Source: Pontibacter sp. Tf4 (GTDB taxonomy: Bacteria > Bacteroidota > Bacteroidia > Cytophagales > Hymenobacteraceae). Taken from it: a stretch of 64,000 nt of DNA. Numbering within the stretch: position 1 is the stretch's first letter; each line of letters starts with the position of its first letter. Below are positions 16,638 through 26,230 of the stretch, one piece after another. The stretch spans positions 124,001 to 188,000 of the forward strand of contig NZ_JACKZC010000003.1 in assembly GCF_014212495.1 (NCBI RefSeq). Reading direction: 5' to 3'. Made by a program: the position numbers and the translations under genes. Under the pieces are notes generated by a model. The model had not been told where the DNA came from and did not search any database. It saw nothing but the letters and a program-made list of their open reading frames with translations.

Positions 16638-18692
16638 TTACCTGTCAATGAAGATGCGGGCATCAACCGCTACCAAAGCTTGCGGACTTCCTAATAGTGG
16701 ATTTATGTCCATTTCACTGATCTCAGGAGCGGCTTCGAGCAGGGCGCTTAGTTTCAGGATGGTCTGGACCAGCAACTCCTCACTTACACCGGGTTTGCCC
16801 CGGGCACCCTGTATGATCGGGTAAGCGCGCAGGCGGCGGATCATGCGGGCTGCTTCCTCGCTGTGCACCGGCGACAAAGCCGCAGATATGTCCTTGAAAA
16901 CCTCTACAAAAATGCCACCCAAGCCACAAAGTACGAGTTTGCCAAACGGTGGCTCTGCCTTGGCCCCCATGTATATTTCAATCCCGCTGCGTTGTTGCTG
17001 CAGCAGTACGGCTTCCGCACCAACTATAGCCATCAAGCGCTTATAGTTGGCCGCAACCTCCTGCTCATTTTGTATGCCAATCACAACACCGCCTACATCC
17101 GATTTATGCACCGGCCCAACTACTTTCATCACCAGCGGGAAACCTAACTCTTTTGCCGCAACTATAGCTTCCGCTTCTGATTTTATAGTAGCCTGCGCAG
17201 CCGTGGCAATACCTGCTGCCTGGAGCAACGTATTCACATCTTCTGGTGGAAGATAGCCAGTCGTATTGTTTCCTATCACCTCCCGGATGCGGGGCACATC
17301 AACTATAGGAAGCGGGGCATCCGGGTAAGGTTGCTGCAATTTATTTACCCTGGACAACACATAGCCAAAACTTACTTCATCCGTAAAATTGACGTGGCCC
17401 ATGGTATGGAAATGGCTCACTTCTTCGGCGGCCTGTATAGCGGAGGGCAGGATCGGAAAAATTGGTTTACGGCAAGTCTTTATCTTTTCGTGCAGCACCT
17501 GGTACACATCATCCACCCGCCACATACCTGTGGTGCCGAATACCACGACTGCCCCATCTATATCATCAAATTCGTTGTCTACATAGTCCAGTATCTCGCC
17601 TAACTGCTGCGCATTACCGGTTGCCAGAAAATCGATGGGGTTTGAGACAGAGGAGCCCGGATGTAGTTTTGCCAGCAACTCACCTGCTTTGGGGCCTTCT
17701 ATAGGCGGCACTTCCATCCCGCCTTTTACCAGTATATCGGTCAGCATTACGCCCGGTCCACCGGCATGCGTGATCACGGCTATGCGGTTACCTTTTAAAG
17801 GTTTTATAGTGAAGATAGCGGCTACATACACCAGCTCTATCCGGCTGTAACAACGGATAATGCCCGCTTTCCGAAACAGTGCACTTACGGCGGCATCGGA
17901 GCCGGCCAAAGCCCCGGTGTGCGAGGAAACAGCTCTTGAGCCAGCCTCTGTATTTCCTGCCTTTATAGCCGCAATCCGGCAGCCTTTGTTAACAAGCGAG
18001 CGGGCATGTTTCAGGAAGCGCGCGGGGTCTGCGATCTGCTCCATGTACAGCAGTTTGATGCTGGAACTATAAGCCGGATCGTACGTTTCGTCCCAATATT
18101 GCAGCACATCCTCTACTCCTATCTGGGCGCTGTTGCCAACCGAAAAAATATCCCGGAATTTCAATCCCCTCGGAATCGCGGATTCCAGCAGGTACACCAT
18201 CGTTGCTCCGGAAGCAGATACACAGTCACAGCCCATCGGATCATATGCAGGCACCGGACCGGCAAAAACGCCTTTATAGTTGCCGGTAATAACACCGATG
18301 CAGTTCGGACCGATGAGCGTTGCACCCACTTCTTCTAATATCTGTACGCAGCGTTGCTCCAGCGCTTTACCGGTCTCGCCTGCCTCGCTGAAACCAGCCG
18401 AGAAAAGGATGAACGCTTTGCAGTTTTTATGATAGGCAAGGGAACTTAGAGCGGCCTCCACCTGGTGCGCAGCAATCGCGATAATCGCCAGGTCTACATC
18501 CGGCAGGTCGTCGCAGGTTGGGTAACAAGGCACTCCCTGCACCTGCTGCTCTCTGGGGTTTACGCCATACACCTTCCCGGCATACCCATGTTTTAGAATG
18601 TTGAAGAGCACTTTTCCTCCTGGTTTGGAGGTATCGTTGGATGCGCCCACAATGGCTATACTGGAAGGCTGCAGAAGTTGCGGTGTGATCAT
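16638..18692 (-). CDS. Acetate--CoA ligase (ADP-forming), fused alpha-beta subunits
   Basis: 684 residues. Order: CoA-binding Rossmann domain (IAIVGASNDTSKPGGKV, ~1-130), succinyl-CoA-ligase-like domain with the phosphohistidine His258 in SSHTGALAG, a flavodoxin-like ligase_CoA domain (~300-450), and a C-terminal ATP-grasp domain (~475-684, VGPVHKSDVGGVVIG, then MDINPLL). The enzyme interconverts acetyl-CoA + ADP + Pi and acetate + ATP, saving energy when respiration is limited. The promoter has a palindrome ATGAC-TTGT-GTCAT 22 bases before TTACTTTG, the same layout as in the sulfur block. Confidence 0.92.
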   Translation of the reverse strand: MITPQLLQPSSIAIVGASNDTSKPGGKVLFNILKHGYAGKVYGVNPREQQVQGVPCYPTCDDLPDVDLAIIAIAAHQVEAALSSLAYHKNCKAFILFSAGFSEAGETGKALEQRCVQILEEVGATLIGPNCIGVITGNYKGVFAGPVPAYDPMGCDCVSASGATMVYLLESAIPRGLKFRDIFSVGNSAQIGVEDVLQYWDETYDPAYSSSIKLLYMEQIADPARFLKHARSLVNKGCRIAAIKAGNTEAGSRAVSSHTGALAGSDAAVSALFRKAGIIRCYSRIELVYVAAIFTIKPLKGNRIAVITHAGGPGVMLTDILVKGGMEVPPIEGPKAGELLAKLHPGSSVSNPIDFLATGNAQQLGEILDYVDNEFDDIDGAVVVFGTTGMWRVDDVYQVLHEKIKTCRKPIFPILPSAIQAAEEVSHFHTMGHVNFTDEVSFGYVLSRVNKLQQPYPDAPLPIVDVPRIREVIGNNTTGYLPPEDVNTLLQAAGIATAAQATIKSEAEAIVAAKELGFPLVMKVVGPVHKSDVGGVVIGIQNEQEVAANYKRLMAIVGAEAVLLQQQRSGIEIYMGAKAEPPFGKLVLCGLGGIFVEVFKDISAALSPVHSEEAARMIRRLRAYPIIQGARGKPGVSEELLVQTILKLSALLEAAPEISEMDINPLLGSPQALVAVDARIFIDR

Positions 18693-18715
18693 GAAGACTA
18701 TAGTTTACCTGAGGC

Positions 18716-18760
18716 CAAAGTAACTCCCTTCCGGGTTCTCAAACTATGACACAAGTCATT
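18716..18760 (-). promoter_or_regulatory. Crp-like operator plus -7-like box of the acetyl-CoA synthetase gene
   Basis: On the minus strand AATGACTTGTGTCAT (18760-18746), then 22 bases, then TTACTTTG (18723-18716), close to TAnnTTTG. The half-sites are ATGAC/GTCAT instead of GTGAC/GTCAC, so binding may be weaker or prefer another Crp/Fnr paralogue. Confidence 0.5.
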
Positions 18761-18825
18761 TTCAGGTTACCTGTTGCGCGGGCTTATTCCCGCACACACC
18801 GGCTATAGTTCACACCAGCTTTACA

Positions 18826-19080
18826 CTATTCCGACAGGCTTTCTATTATTTTCCGTTTCACTTCGCGCTCCACATTAATTGTATCGGAAGCACTAATTCT
18901 GGAAGCCAGCGAATCTATACCGGTGTGCCGTTCCAGTTCTCTGTCTGCCGCCTGGTGCAGCGAATCGATAGCCATGTTGGCGCCGGCCTCTACTACATTG
19001 TATAAGGTATCTTCCAGTGCATTATCGGCAGAGCAGGAGGCCATGCTCAGGGCAACAGCTACATAAAGTATCTTCTTCAT
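18826..19080 (-). CDS. Small lipoprotein of unknown function
   Basis: 84 residues. Signal peptide with lipobox SMASC (acylated Cys16), then a mostly helical, charged chain (ALEDTLYNVVEAGANMAIDS, then ELERHTGIDSLASRI). No recognised family. The helical mature part could form a coiled coil or bind another envelope protein. Confidence 0.65.
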   Translation of the reverse strand: MKKILYVAVALSMASCSADNALEDTLYNVVEAGANMAIDSLHQAADRELERHTGIDSLASRISASDTINVEREVKRKIIESLSE

Positions 19081-19354
19081 CAGATGGGTTCAGGTTGTGT
19101 AAATCTCAATGTAATACTTCCATCAGACAACCTCACTACCAGGCCCACGGATAGCACTTCTGTTAGCCAATACAACCATAATAGCAGGAAATACTTTACT
19201 GGGGATAGTACTGCTTTGTACGGAGGGAATATTTGCCCAACTATAACATAAGCGAACTCGGGTGTATTACCGCCAGGCCTGATACTGCATCAGCTTTCAA
19301 AAATTCTGACCCAAAATGTTAATTGCTATAGTTCCAGGAATGTTGAAACAGGAA

Positions 19355-19513
19355 TTACGCTTCGGTCTTTGGGTTGGCTATTTCACCGTCGTTTCCAGCG
19401 GAATTGCGTTTCGCTTTCTTTGCTAAAGCTTTCTGTTGTTCCTGGTGTTCTTTTCTTTCCCTGAACTCTTTCTGGCGCTGCTTCTTCTGCTGGTCTCTTG
19501 ATCTGGTACTCAT
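19355..19513 (-). CDS. Short highly basic protein, 52 residues
   Basis: ATG at 19513 to TAA at 19355 gives 52 residues with an extreme composition: rich in Lys, Arg, Gln and Glu (MSTRSRDQQKKQRQKEF..., ending NPKTEA). It would be one long charged helix. It resembles the basic N-terminal extension of the cold-shock protein at 26810 in style, not in sequence. Nucleic-acid binding is a guess from charge. It has no overlapping better gene in a 630-base gap. Confidence 0.6.
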   Translation of the reverse strand: MSTRSRDQQKKQRQKEFRERKEHQEQQKALAKKAKRNSAGNDGEIANPKTEA

Positions 19514-19711
19514 TGGCTCTCCTGGTTAACCTGTAATTTCCTGCTGATTATCATACGAATTTAAACCACTTTCTGCGTGTAGCGCAATGAGAAATCGAAA
19601 ATTTAATGACACAACTGGATAGCCGTTACAAACTATAGTTGGAACTATAACTTTTAGCAATCGTCAGTAAACAACACGACAGCGCATCAACTTTAACGAT
19701 AAGAACCAAAT

Positions 19712-21477
19712 TCAGGAAGCTATTGTGTTGCTTTTAAGCCAGTCCTGTGCGTCCTGCACTGCCTGTCGGGTGCTGTTCCCAATGATCTCTTCTTTCCTCC
19801 ATAGCTGTATGTCTTCTAACACCTCGGGTGTTGCCTGCGCCTGAAAACCGGCAAAGCTGTTCTGTCCTAATTCAGTGATATAGAACCTTCCTCCTGCCTT
19901 TTCGATCTTTTCGTAAAATTTCTCGATCACTTCTGTCAGGGTCGCACCGATGTTATTCCGACCTCGCATTTCCAGGATGATGACCGGGCGGTGGGTTTGC
20001 GGTGCAACTATAGGCCATTGATTTTCCAGTATCCGGGCACCGGCAAAATGCAGGTCACCATCTACCGCAAAAATGTGTATTGTCTCACTTTCTATTTGGG
20101 TGGGCATGGCTGTTTCCTTAAACCAGCCTTCGTTTACAAGTTCCCGCCGGTGCAGCTTTACCAACCGCGACGATGTCAGGAAATAAAGGGTAAAGGATAA
20201 CAGTACACCAATGAGCACGGCGTACTGAACGGGCATAAACAGGGTAACTAAAAAGGTACAGATAAGGCCGATCCTGGAGGCCCATCCGGCATTCCAGACC
20301 TGCCTGTTCTCTTCCAGTTTCAGGGAGCTTGCCATGGCATAGATCATGACAGCCGCCAGCACCGGCATAGCTACATTCCCGATCAAAGCAGGCAGCAGCA
20401 AGACAAGCGCCAGCACCAGCAAGCCCGAAAAAATGCCGGCCCACCGGCTCCTGGCACCCGACACAATGTTTAACGACGTAGAGCCCAGCGAACCACCCAC
20501 ACCAATGCCACCAAACAGCCCCGATGTAACATTGGCAATCCCCTGACTGACAAAATCTTTGGATGTGTTGGACCGCGAGCCATCCGGGTTGGGCACACTC
20601 TGGCTGACGCCTGCTGCCTGTATCAGGGAAATAAGCGCCAGCGAAAGCGCACCACTGAACAAGGCCGGTTGCAGCAGCGTGAAATCGGGAAGCCGGAACG
20701 GAGGCAAACCATCTGGTATATCCCCTACATCATGCACCACCTCCACATCGGCCCACTGCATGAAAAAAATAAAGAGCGACGGCAGCGCAATGGAAACTAT
20801 AGCCGATTTATTGCCAAGGGGCGTCCGGGGCAGCACTAACATAAAAAAATGGTAGCCAAACCAGGTAGCAGCGCATGCCAGTTGGTAAGCTGTATTTTCT
20901 GAAACAGGTCTATCGTCTGCAGCACCTTGTTTGGGCCCTCGGCATGAATGGCAAACAGCGTAGGCAGCTGGCTTAAAATGGTAAGGATAGAAATGCCCGC
21001 CAGGAAGCCCGTCATCACCGAATGGGAAACAAACCGCACCAGGTTGCCAAGCTTCAATAGCCCCATCAGGATCATGAGTATACCGGATACAATGACCAGC
21101 AAAAGCAGAGCGTCCACGCGCTGGGCTTCCGGGTAAGCCTGTGTAAGCTGATACAACAGAAAAGCAGCCGCACTGGTGGTAGAAATGATCATCAGTTTGG
21201 AGCTGTTGAAGATACCCCCCACCAGACACCCATATACTGCGGCAAACAACCCCATCACAGGGCTTACCCCGGCCAGCAGGCCGCATGCCATTCCGTCCGG
21301 AATCTCGTTCATGGCTACGGTCAGTCCGGCATTGGCATCATCTTTCAGTGTAGAGACCTTTGCCTGCTTCTGGCGGCGCGCTTCTACCGTGCGTTTCAGC
21401 GTTGCCTCTCCCGGAAGCAGGTCTTCCGGAGGGTCTGTCGTTTTGTTGCCGTTTTTATATTCCGGATTCGTGTTCAT
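19712..21477 (-). pseudogene. SulP family anion transporter with STAS domain, reading frame shifted at a T-run
   Basis: ATG at 21477. The first frame runs to TAG at 20836 (213 residues: NAGLTVAMNEIPDGMACGL, several membrane helices, ending TIFLC). The rest of the protein, transmembrane helices and a C-terminal STAS domain, continues in the -1 frame from about 20842 to the stop at 19712. One extra T in the T7 run (20849-20843) would give a single 588-residue SulP protein of normal length. SulP carriers import sulfate or bicarbonate. The gene follows the arylsulfatase by 92 bases on the same strand, so it would take up or handle the sulfate released. The break could be a sequencing error, real loss, phase variation, or -1 frameshifting at T_TTT_TTA. 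Confidence 0.85.
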
Positions 21478-21569
21478 GCCTTTACAAACTATAGTTACTC
21501 CGGCTGCCGCGAAAGCTGTGTTAACTATAGCCGCTCTGCAAACCAGGGTCTCAAACAGAAAACTATCCC

Positions 21570-23348
21570 TTAATCGCCCAGCTTTGTCGGCTGAATGTTC
21601 TTTTTGGGAGCATTCTTATTTGGTGCATTCTTTTTAGAGTTATCCTTTTTAGGCGCGCTCTTTTTAGAAGCTTTTCCGGTGTTTCTGGCAGTTGTAGCCA
21701 GCCCCGTTTCCGGAGCTATCCGGTGCTTCGGATCGAACCGGTAAAATTCTTCGTACCCAAGCTTGGCCACTGCTCTTTCGTCGTTGGCCTTAATATACCC
21801 CACTGAGAGCACATAGGCATTCCATTCGGCTTTCAGCTCGTTAAACTTATCGGGAAATTGTGCGGCTACGTTGTTTTCTTCTTTGATGTCTTCCTTAAGG
21901 TTAAACAAATGCCATTCGTCTCCTTCGCCATAGGGCGGCGGCATAAAGATCAGTTTCCATTCGCCTTTCATCACGGCTTTGCATTCGGTTATTTCATAGC
22001 CAAGCACATCAAAGGCATTGCGTACCGGTTGTTTGGTTTCTTGCTGCAGGTATGGTTTCAGGGTGGTGCCGTAGAGTGGTTTCATCCCTTTTTCTTTCGG
22101 GTAACTGATGTTGGCAAAATCTAAGATCGTAGGCAGAATATCGGTAACGTGGAGCACCTGGTCGGTTACCACGCCGCGCCGGTGCATGCGCCTGCCCGAA
22201 ACAATGAGCGGCGTCTGGGTACCGCCCTCATAGGTCGTGATCTTGAAGTAAGACAAAGGTGTATTGGCCACTTCGGCCCAGGCCCCGCCTATAGAGATAA
22301 ACGAGTTGATCTTACCGTAATTTTCCAGGCGGTTATCGTATTCCCGGGCAATCGACTCCTTGGTGTTAGGAGCGTAAAAGTGGGGCTCTTTGGGGTTGGC
22401 CCCGTTATCCGACAAAAAGAAAATAATGGTGTCGTCGAATTTATTAAGCTCTTTCAGTTTATCGAACAGGCGCCCCAGGTTCCAGTCCAGGTTCTCGATC
22501 ATGGCCGCATAGATCTCCATTTTCCTCGACGCCTCTGTCCGTTCCTCTTCCGTCAGTTCGTTCCATTTTTTAAACTCCCCGCTGCCTTCATTCGGGGTCA
22601 GATCGTTGGGTACCAGTCCGAGCTCTTTCATCCGTTGCAGGCGCTGATCCCGGATCGCATCATAACCGCCATCATACACGCCTTTGTATTTATCCAGCCA
22701 GCCATCCGGCACTTGCAGCGGGTCGTGCGGCGCAGTAAAGGCCAGGTAAGCAAAAAAAGGCTCCCCATCGTCCTGCTCGGTTATGTACTGCATCATTTTA
22801 TCGGTGTAGTAGTCCGATGAGTAAAAGTCCTCCGGCAGGTTTTCCACTGTTTGTCCGTTTTCCGAGTACTCGGTGTGCGGCTGCTCAAATTCGCTCAGGG
22901 CACGCTGGTCCTTAAAATGACTGACACCGCCTCCTAAAAAAGAAAAGGTTCGCTCAAAGCCACGGGCATGCGGCCGGAAACCTTCGAGTTCGCCGAGGTG
23001 CCATTTACCAGCCATGTAGGTATGGTAGCCTGCCTCTTTCAGTATTTCCGGAATGGTCAGCACATCTTTGTTGAGATACCCTTCATAGCCGGGCTGCATG
23101 TACTGGTTAGTGGAATGCGCCGTTGGCATATTGCCCAGCCCGGCATGGTGGTTGTCGCAACCGGATAGTAACATGGCCCTTGTAGGCGCACACAACGCCG
23201 AAGTATGAAAATTACGGAAGCGTACCCCGTTATCTGCCAGTTGCTGCAGGTTTGGTGTGCTGATCTCTCCGCCAAAAGGCTGACAGTCAGAATAGCCCAT
23301 GTCGTCCACAACTATGAGCAGGAAGTTTGGTTGACCTTGTGAACTCAT
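21570..23348 (-). CDS. Arylsulfatase (formylglycine-dependent, Cys type), no signal peptide
   Basis: 592 residues. Metal ligands in VVDDMGYSD (Asp15, Asp16), the sulfatase signature CAPTRAMLLSG with Cys53 that must be turned into formylglycine, and MAGKWHLGE. Later FLSDNGANPKEP gives further active-site residues. The family hydrolyses sulfate esters. Unlike most Bacteroidota sulfatases it begins directly with MSSQGQPNFLLIVVDD, without a signal peptide, so it seems cytoplasmic. The C-terminal ~35 residues are a low-complexity Lys/Asn/Pro tail (repeats of KKNAPNK type). It is followed on the same strand by the SulP gene. A formylglycine-generating enzyme is not in the window. Confidence 0.9.
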   Translation of the reverse strand: MSSQGQPNFLLIVVDDMGYSDCQPFGGEISTPNLQQLADNGVRFRNFHTSALCAPTRAMLLSGCDNHHAGLGNMPTAHSTNQYMQPGYEGYLNKDVLTIPEILKEAGYHTYMAGKWHLGELEGFRPHARGFERTFSFLGGGVSHFKDQRALSEFEQPHTEYSENGQTVENLPEDFYSSDYYTDKMMQYITEQDDGEPFFAYLAFTAPHDPLQVPDGWLDKYKGVYDGGYDAIRDQRLQRMKELGLVPNDLTPNEGSGEFKKWNELTEEERTEASRKMEIYAAMIENLDWNLGRLFDKLKELNKFDDTIIFFLSDNGANPKEPHFYAPNTKESIAREYDNRLENYGKINSFISIGGAWAEVANTPLSYFKITTYEGGTQTPLIVSGRRMHRRGVVTDQVLHVTDILPTILDFANISYPKEKGMKPLYGTTLKPYLQQETKQPVRNAFDVLGYEITECKAVMKGEWKLIFMPPPYGEGDEWHLFNLKEDIKEENNVAAQFPDKFNELKAEWNAYVLSVGYIKANDERAVAKLGYEEFYRFDPKHRIAPETGLATTARNTGKASKKSAPKKDNSKKNAPNKNAPKKNIQPTKLGD

Positions 23349-23855
23349 ACGATCTTATGTTTAGATATTCGTGATAAAGGCTTCCTGCTAAATAGCTTGA
23401 CTAAAAAGCAGAAAGTATAGAAAAGCCGCCATCCTGTTCTGGTTATATGCAACTATAGTTATTGGCGGCTGCGGACCTGGTGGGTGGTAATGATCCGTAG
23501 TAAGAGGTTTGTGGTGTGTGTTAATGGTTGAAGGCTGGTAAACTATAAACGTACACAAACTATAGTTGCCTTTCTGTGTTTTGAGCGAAGCTATAGTTTG
23601 CGATGTGTCCGGCACTGCAACCACCTGAAATCTATACGGGCCGGCGCCATTAATGCTACAGCTATGCAGGTAAAAAGAAGTAGCGGCGCAGGAAACTATA
23701 GTTTGGGTCCTGCTCCCGGCAACAACGCAGAAGCCTGAACGACAGGCATCTGAACTATAACAGGGAGCGCAGCGTAGCCCTTAAACATAAATAAGACTTA
23801 TAGAGTAAAATAAGAGATTTACTGCGGCTAAACACTCATATCAAAAAACGAAACT
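23349..23855. other. Intergenic region with clustered AACTATAGTT palindromes
   Basis: About 500 bases between divergent genes with no convincing gene. It has three exact AACTATAGTT copies (23451, 23558, 23694) and further partial ones. Promoters for the arylsulfatase and the sugar dehydrogenase must lie here. Confidence 0.6.
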
Positions 23856-25151
23856 ATGAAGAATTTACAACTGATTTTACCCTGGGCGCTGGCACTTGCG
23901 ATCATCGGCACCTCCTGCAACCAGCGTACTGCCACTACCGCCGAAAACGAGACGACCGAGACCGGCACCGATACTTCTGACTCTACCGCCACTGCTGCAA
24001 ACACCTCAGCAGACTGCCAACCGCTGGAAACACGCACAGCCAATGTACCGGAGCAGAAACCTACTTTTAAGGAACAGAACCGCGCCTGCGGTATTACCAC
24101 CAGCACCCCGCTACAGGTTACTGTACTTGCAAAAGGCCTGAAAAACCCATGGGCAGTAGAGCCGCTGCCGAACGGCGACCTGCTGGTAACCGAAAAGCCC
24201 GGCCAGCTGCGCATCATCACGGCAGACGGTAAAATGGGTGCGCCTATCAAAGGTGTTCCTAAAGTAGATGCACGTGGCCAGGGCGGTCTGCTGGATGTGG
24301 CGCTTAGCCCCAACTTTGCATCTGACCGCACCATTTACTGGAGCTTTTCGGAGCCGCGCGGCAACGGCAATGCCACCAGTGTAGCCAAAGGTGTTTTATC
24401 AGAAGACCGCAGCAGCCTGTCGCAGGTAAAGGTAATTTTCCAGGCTAAGCCGGCTTATAACGGCACCATGCACTATGGCTCCCGCCTTGCCTTCGGACCC
24501 GATGGTATGCTGTTTGTAACCCTGGGCGAACGCTCCGACCTGGAAATACGTCCGCAGGCACAGCACATGGACAGCCATATGGGCAAAATTCTGCGCATTA
24601 CTACAGACGGAAAACCAGCACCTGAGAACCCGTTCCTGAACCAGCAGGGCGCCATGCCGGAGATCTGGTCGGTGGGCCATCGTAATGTGCAGTCGGCAGC
24701 TATTGACGAACAGGGAAGACTATGGGCAGTAGAACATGGCCCGCAGGGCGGCGACGAAGTGAACCTGATCGAGAAAGGCAAGAACTATGGCTGGCCGCTG
24801 GTAACCTTCGGGGAAGAGTACAGTGGCAAACCTGTTCCTAATTCAGTGACCACCAAGCAGGGCTACGTAGATCCGGTCTATTACTGGGACCCGGTGATAG
24901 CGCCAGCCGGAGCACAGTTCTATTCCGGCAACCTGTTTCCGGAGTGGAAAGGCAACCTGTTTATTGGTAGCCTGAAAGACATGATGCTGGTACGCCTGAA
25001 GCTGGAGAATGACCGCGTAACCGGCGAAGAGCACCTGCTGAAAGACCGCAGCCAGCGCATTCGCGACGTGCGCCAGGGCCCGGATGGCGCGCTTTATGTA
25101 GTAACCGATCAGGAAAACGGCGAGCTCTGGAAAATTACACCAAAGCAGTAA
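23856..25151 (+). CDS. PQQ-dependent sugar dehydrogenase lipoprotein (GdhB/Asd type)
   Basis: 431 residues. Lipoprotein signal (LALAIIGTSC, Cys22) followed by a Thr/Glu/Ser-rich linker to about residue 75, then a six-bladed beta-propeller of the soluble glucose/aldose dehydrogenase type: LKNPWAVEPLPNGDLLVTEK, GQGGLLDVALSPNF, ERSDLEIRPQAQHMDSHMGKI, EIWSVGHRNVQ, VEHGPQGGDEVN and GPDGALYVVTDQ. These carry the PQQ and calcium contacts in characterised relatives. It would oxidise aldose sugars outside the cytoplasm and pass electrons on. Monocistronic with a strong terminator. Confidence 0.92.
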   Translation: MKNLQLILPWALALAIIGTSCNQRTATTAENETTETGTDTSDSTATAANTSADCQPLETRTANVPEQKPTFKEQNRACGITTSTPLQVTVLAKGLKNPWAVEPLPNGDLLVTEKPGQLRIITADGKMGAPIKGVPKVDARGQGGLLDVALSPNFASDRTIYWSFSEPRGNGNATSVAKGVLSEDRSSLSQVKVIFQAKPAYNGTMHYGSRLAFGPDGMLFVTLGERSDLEIRPQAQHMDSHMGKILRITTDGKPAPENPFLNQQGAMPEIWSVGHRNVQSAAIDEQGRLWAVEHGPQGGDEVNLIEKGKNYGWPLVTFGEEYSGKPVPNSVTTKQGYVDPVYYWDPVIAPAGAQFYSGNLFPEWKGNLFIGSLKDMMLVRLKLENDRVTGEEHLLKDRSQRIRDVRQGPDGALYVVTDQENGELWKITPKQ

Positions 25152-25224
25152 CAAACTATAGTTTAAGAGCGCGTTCTTAACAGAATAACTGAATTACAAC
25201 TAAGGTTGATTAGCGTTGCGCTAA

Positions 25225-25267
25225 AACAAAATATCCCGGCTACTTTATGTGGCCGGGATATTTTGTT
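25225..25267. terminator. Strong bidirectional terminator, 16-bp perfect stem
   Basis: AACAAAATATCCCGGC pairs perfectly with 25252-25267; convergent genes on both sides. Confidence 0.9.
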
Positions 25268-25318
25268 TGCTATAGTTGGGTTAACCATTTGCTATAGTTA
25301 GCCTAACTATAGGCATGC

Positions 25319-25990
25319 TTATTTCGTGCCCAGTTGTTTACCGGCAGTTTCTCCGGCAGTCAATTTCAGGTCGATGGTAAAGTTGTCGTAAATGATCTTG
25401 TCGGCAGCGGTGCCTACCAGGCCGGAACGGTACTTGATGTCGTATTTGGTGCGGTCTACTTCTATTGTGGCGGCGGCAGTGGCGCTTTTGCCATTTATAG
25501 TTACTGTAGCCGGAAACGTGATTGGGTGAGTAATGCCTTTAATGGTCAGGTTGCCGGTTATGCTATAGTTCTCACCTGTCTTTACTTTTAGTAAGGTAGC
25601 TTTAGTAATGGTAAAGGTGGCAGCCGGGTGCTTTTCAACGCTGAAAAAGTCATCTGATTTCAGGTGGTCGGTCAGGCGCTTGTTCGAGTCGGCACGGGTA
25701 ATATCCTCCACCACAATGGTGTTCATATCAATGGTAAAGCTGCCGCCTGTCAGTTTGGTGCCTTTTACCTGCAGGGCGCCATTTGCCAGCTTTATCGTTC
25801 CGTAATGCTCGCCACCCACTTTTTTGGCATTCCACTTCATGGTGCTGGCTTCGGTGTTCACCGGCAGTGTGGTTGCAGCTGCTGCGGTTTTGGTAACGGG
25901 GTTGGTAGTTGTATTGCCAGCGCTCGCAGGAGCTGTAAACAGCAGCGTTGACAGCGCAAGTCCGCTTAGTACAAGGTAGTGTTTTTTCAT
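25319..25990 (-). CDS. YceI family periplasmic protein
   Basis: 223 residues. Signal peptide (LALSTLLFTAPASAG) with a probable cut after ASA. The mature part is a lipocalin-like YceI domain: STMKWNAKKVGGEHYGTIKL, GSFTIDMNTIVVEDI, HLKSDDFFSVEKHPAATF and the GNLTIKGITHPITFP signature. YceI proteins bind isoprenoid chains in their barrel; the physiological role in Bacteroidota is unclear. Convergent with the sugar dehydrogenase. Confidence 0.93.
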   Translation of the reverse strand: MKKHYLVLSGLALSTLLFTAPASAGNTTTNPVTKTAAAATTLPVNTEASTMKWNAKKVGGEHYGTIKLANGALQVKGTKLTGGSFTIDMNTIVVEDITRADSNKRLTDHLKSDDFFSVEKHPAATFTITKATLLKVKTGENYSITGNLTIKGITHPITFPATVTINGKSATAAATIEVDRTKYDIKYRSGLVGTAADKIIYDNFTIDLKLTAGETAGKQLGTK

Positions 25991-26230
25991 ACAGATGTCA
26001 GGTTGAGGTTAAGGATAGTTTCCGGGACTGAAGTTAAGCAATTTTGAGAAACTGCTGTGTCTGGTAACGGACAAAACCGGCGCAAAGTATAAATATTCAC
26101 TTTTATAGTTACAATTTTCACTTATTTAGTTACTCATATCGCGTTTTGTAAATTTTTTATCGTACATTGTACCAAATAATGAACGGATATGCCTCCAAAA
26201 ATGTAATAGGTATATCATAAACAAAATCAC

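Noticed and set aside
22149-22820. Antisense open frame in the arylsulfatase gene
   Set aside because: Sulfatase motifs on the minus strand are intact; the opposite frame is a codon-bias artefact.
23388-23624. 78-residue open frame on the minus strand
   Set aside because: Low-complexity His/Pro/Thr sequence spanning AACTATAGTT palindromes in an intergenic region; no good start context.
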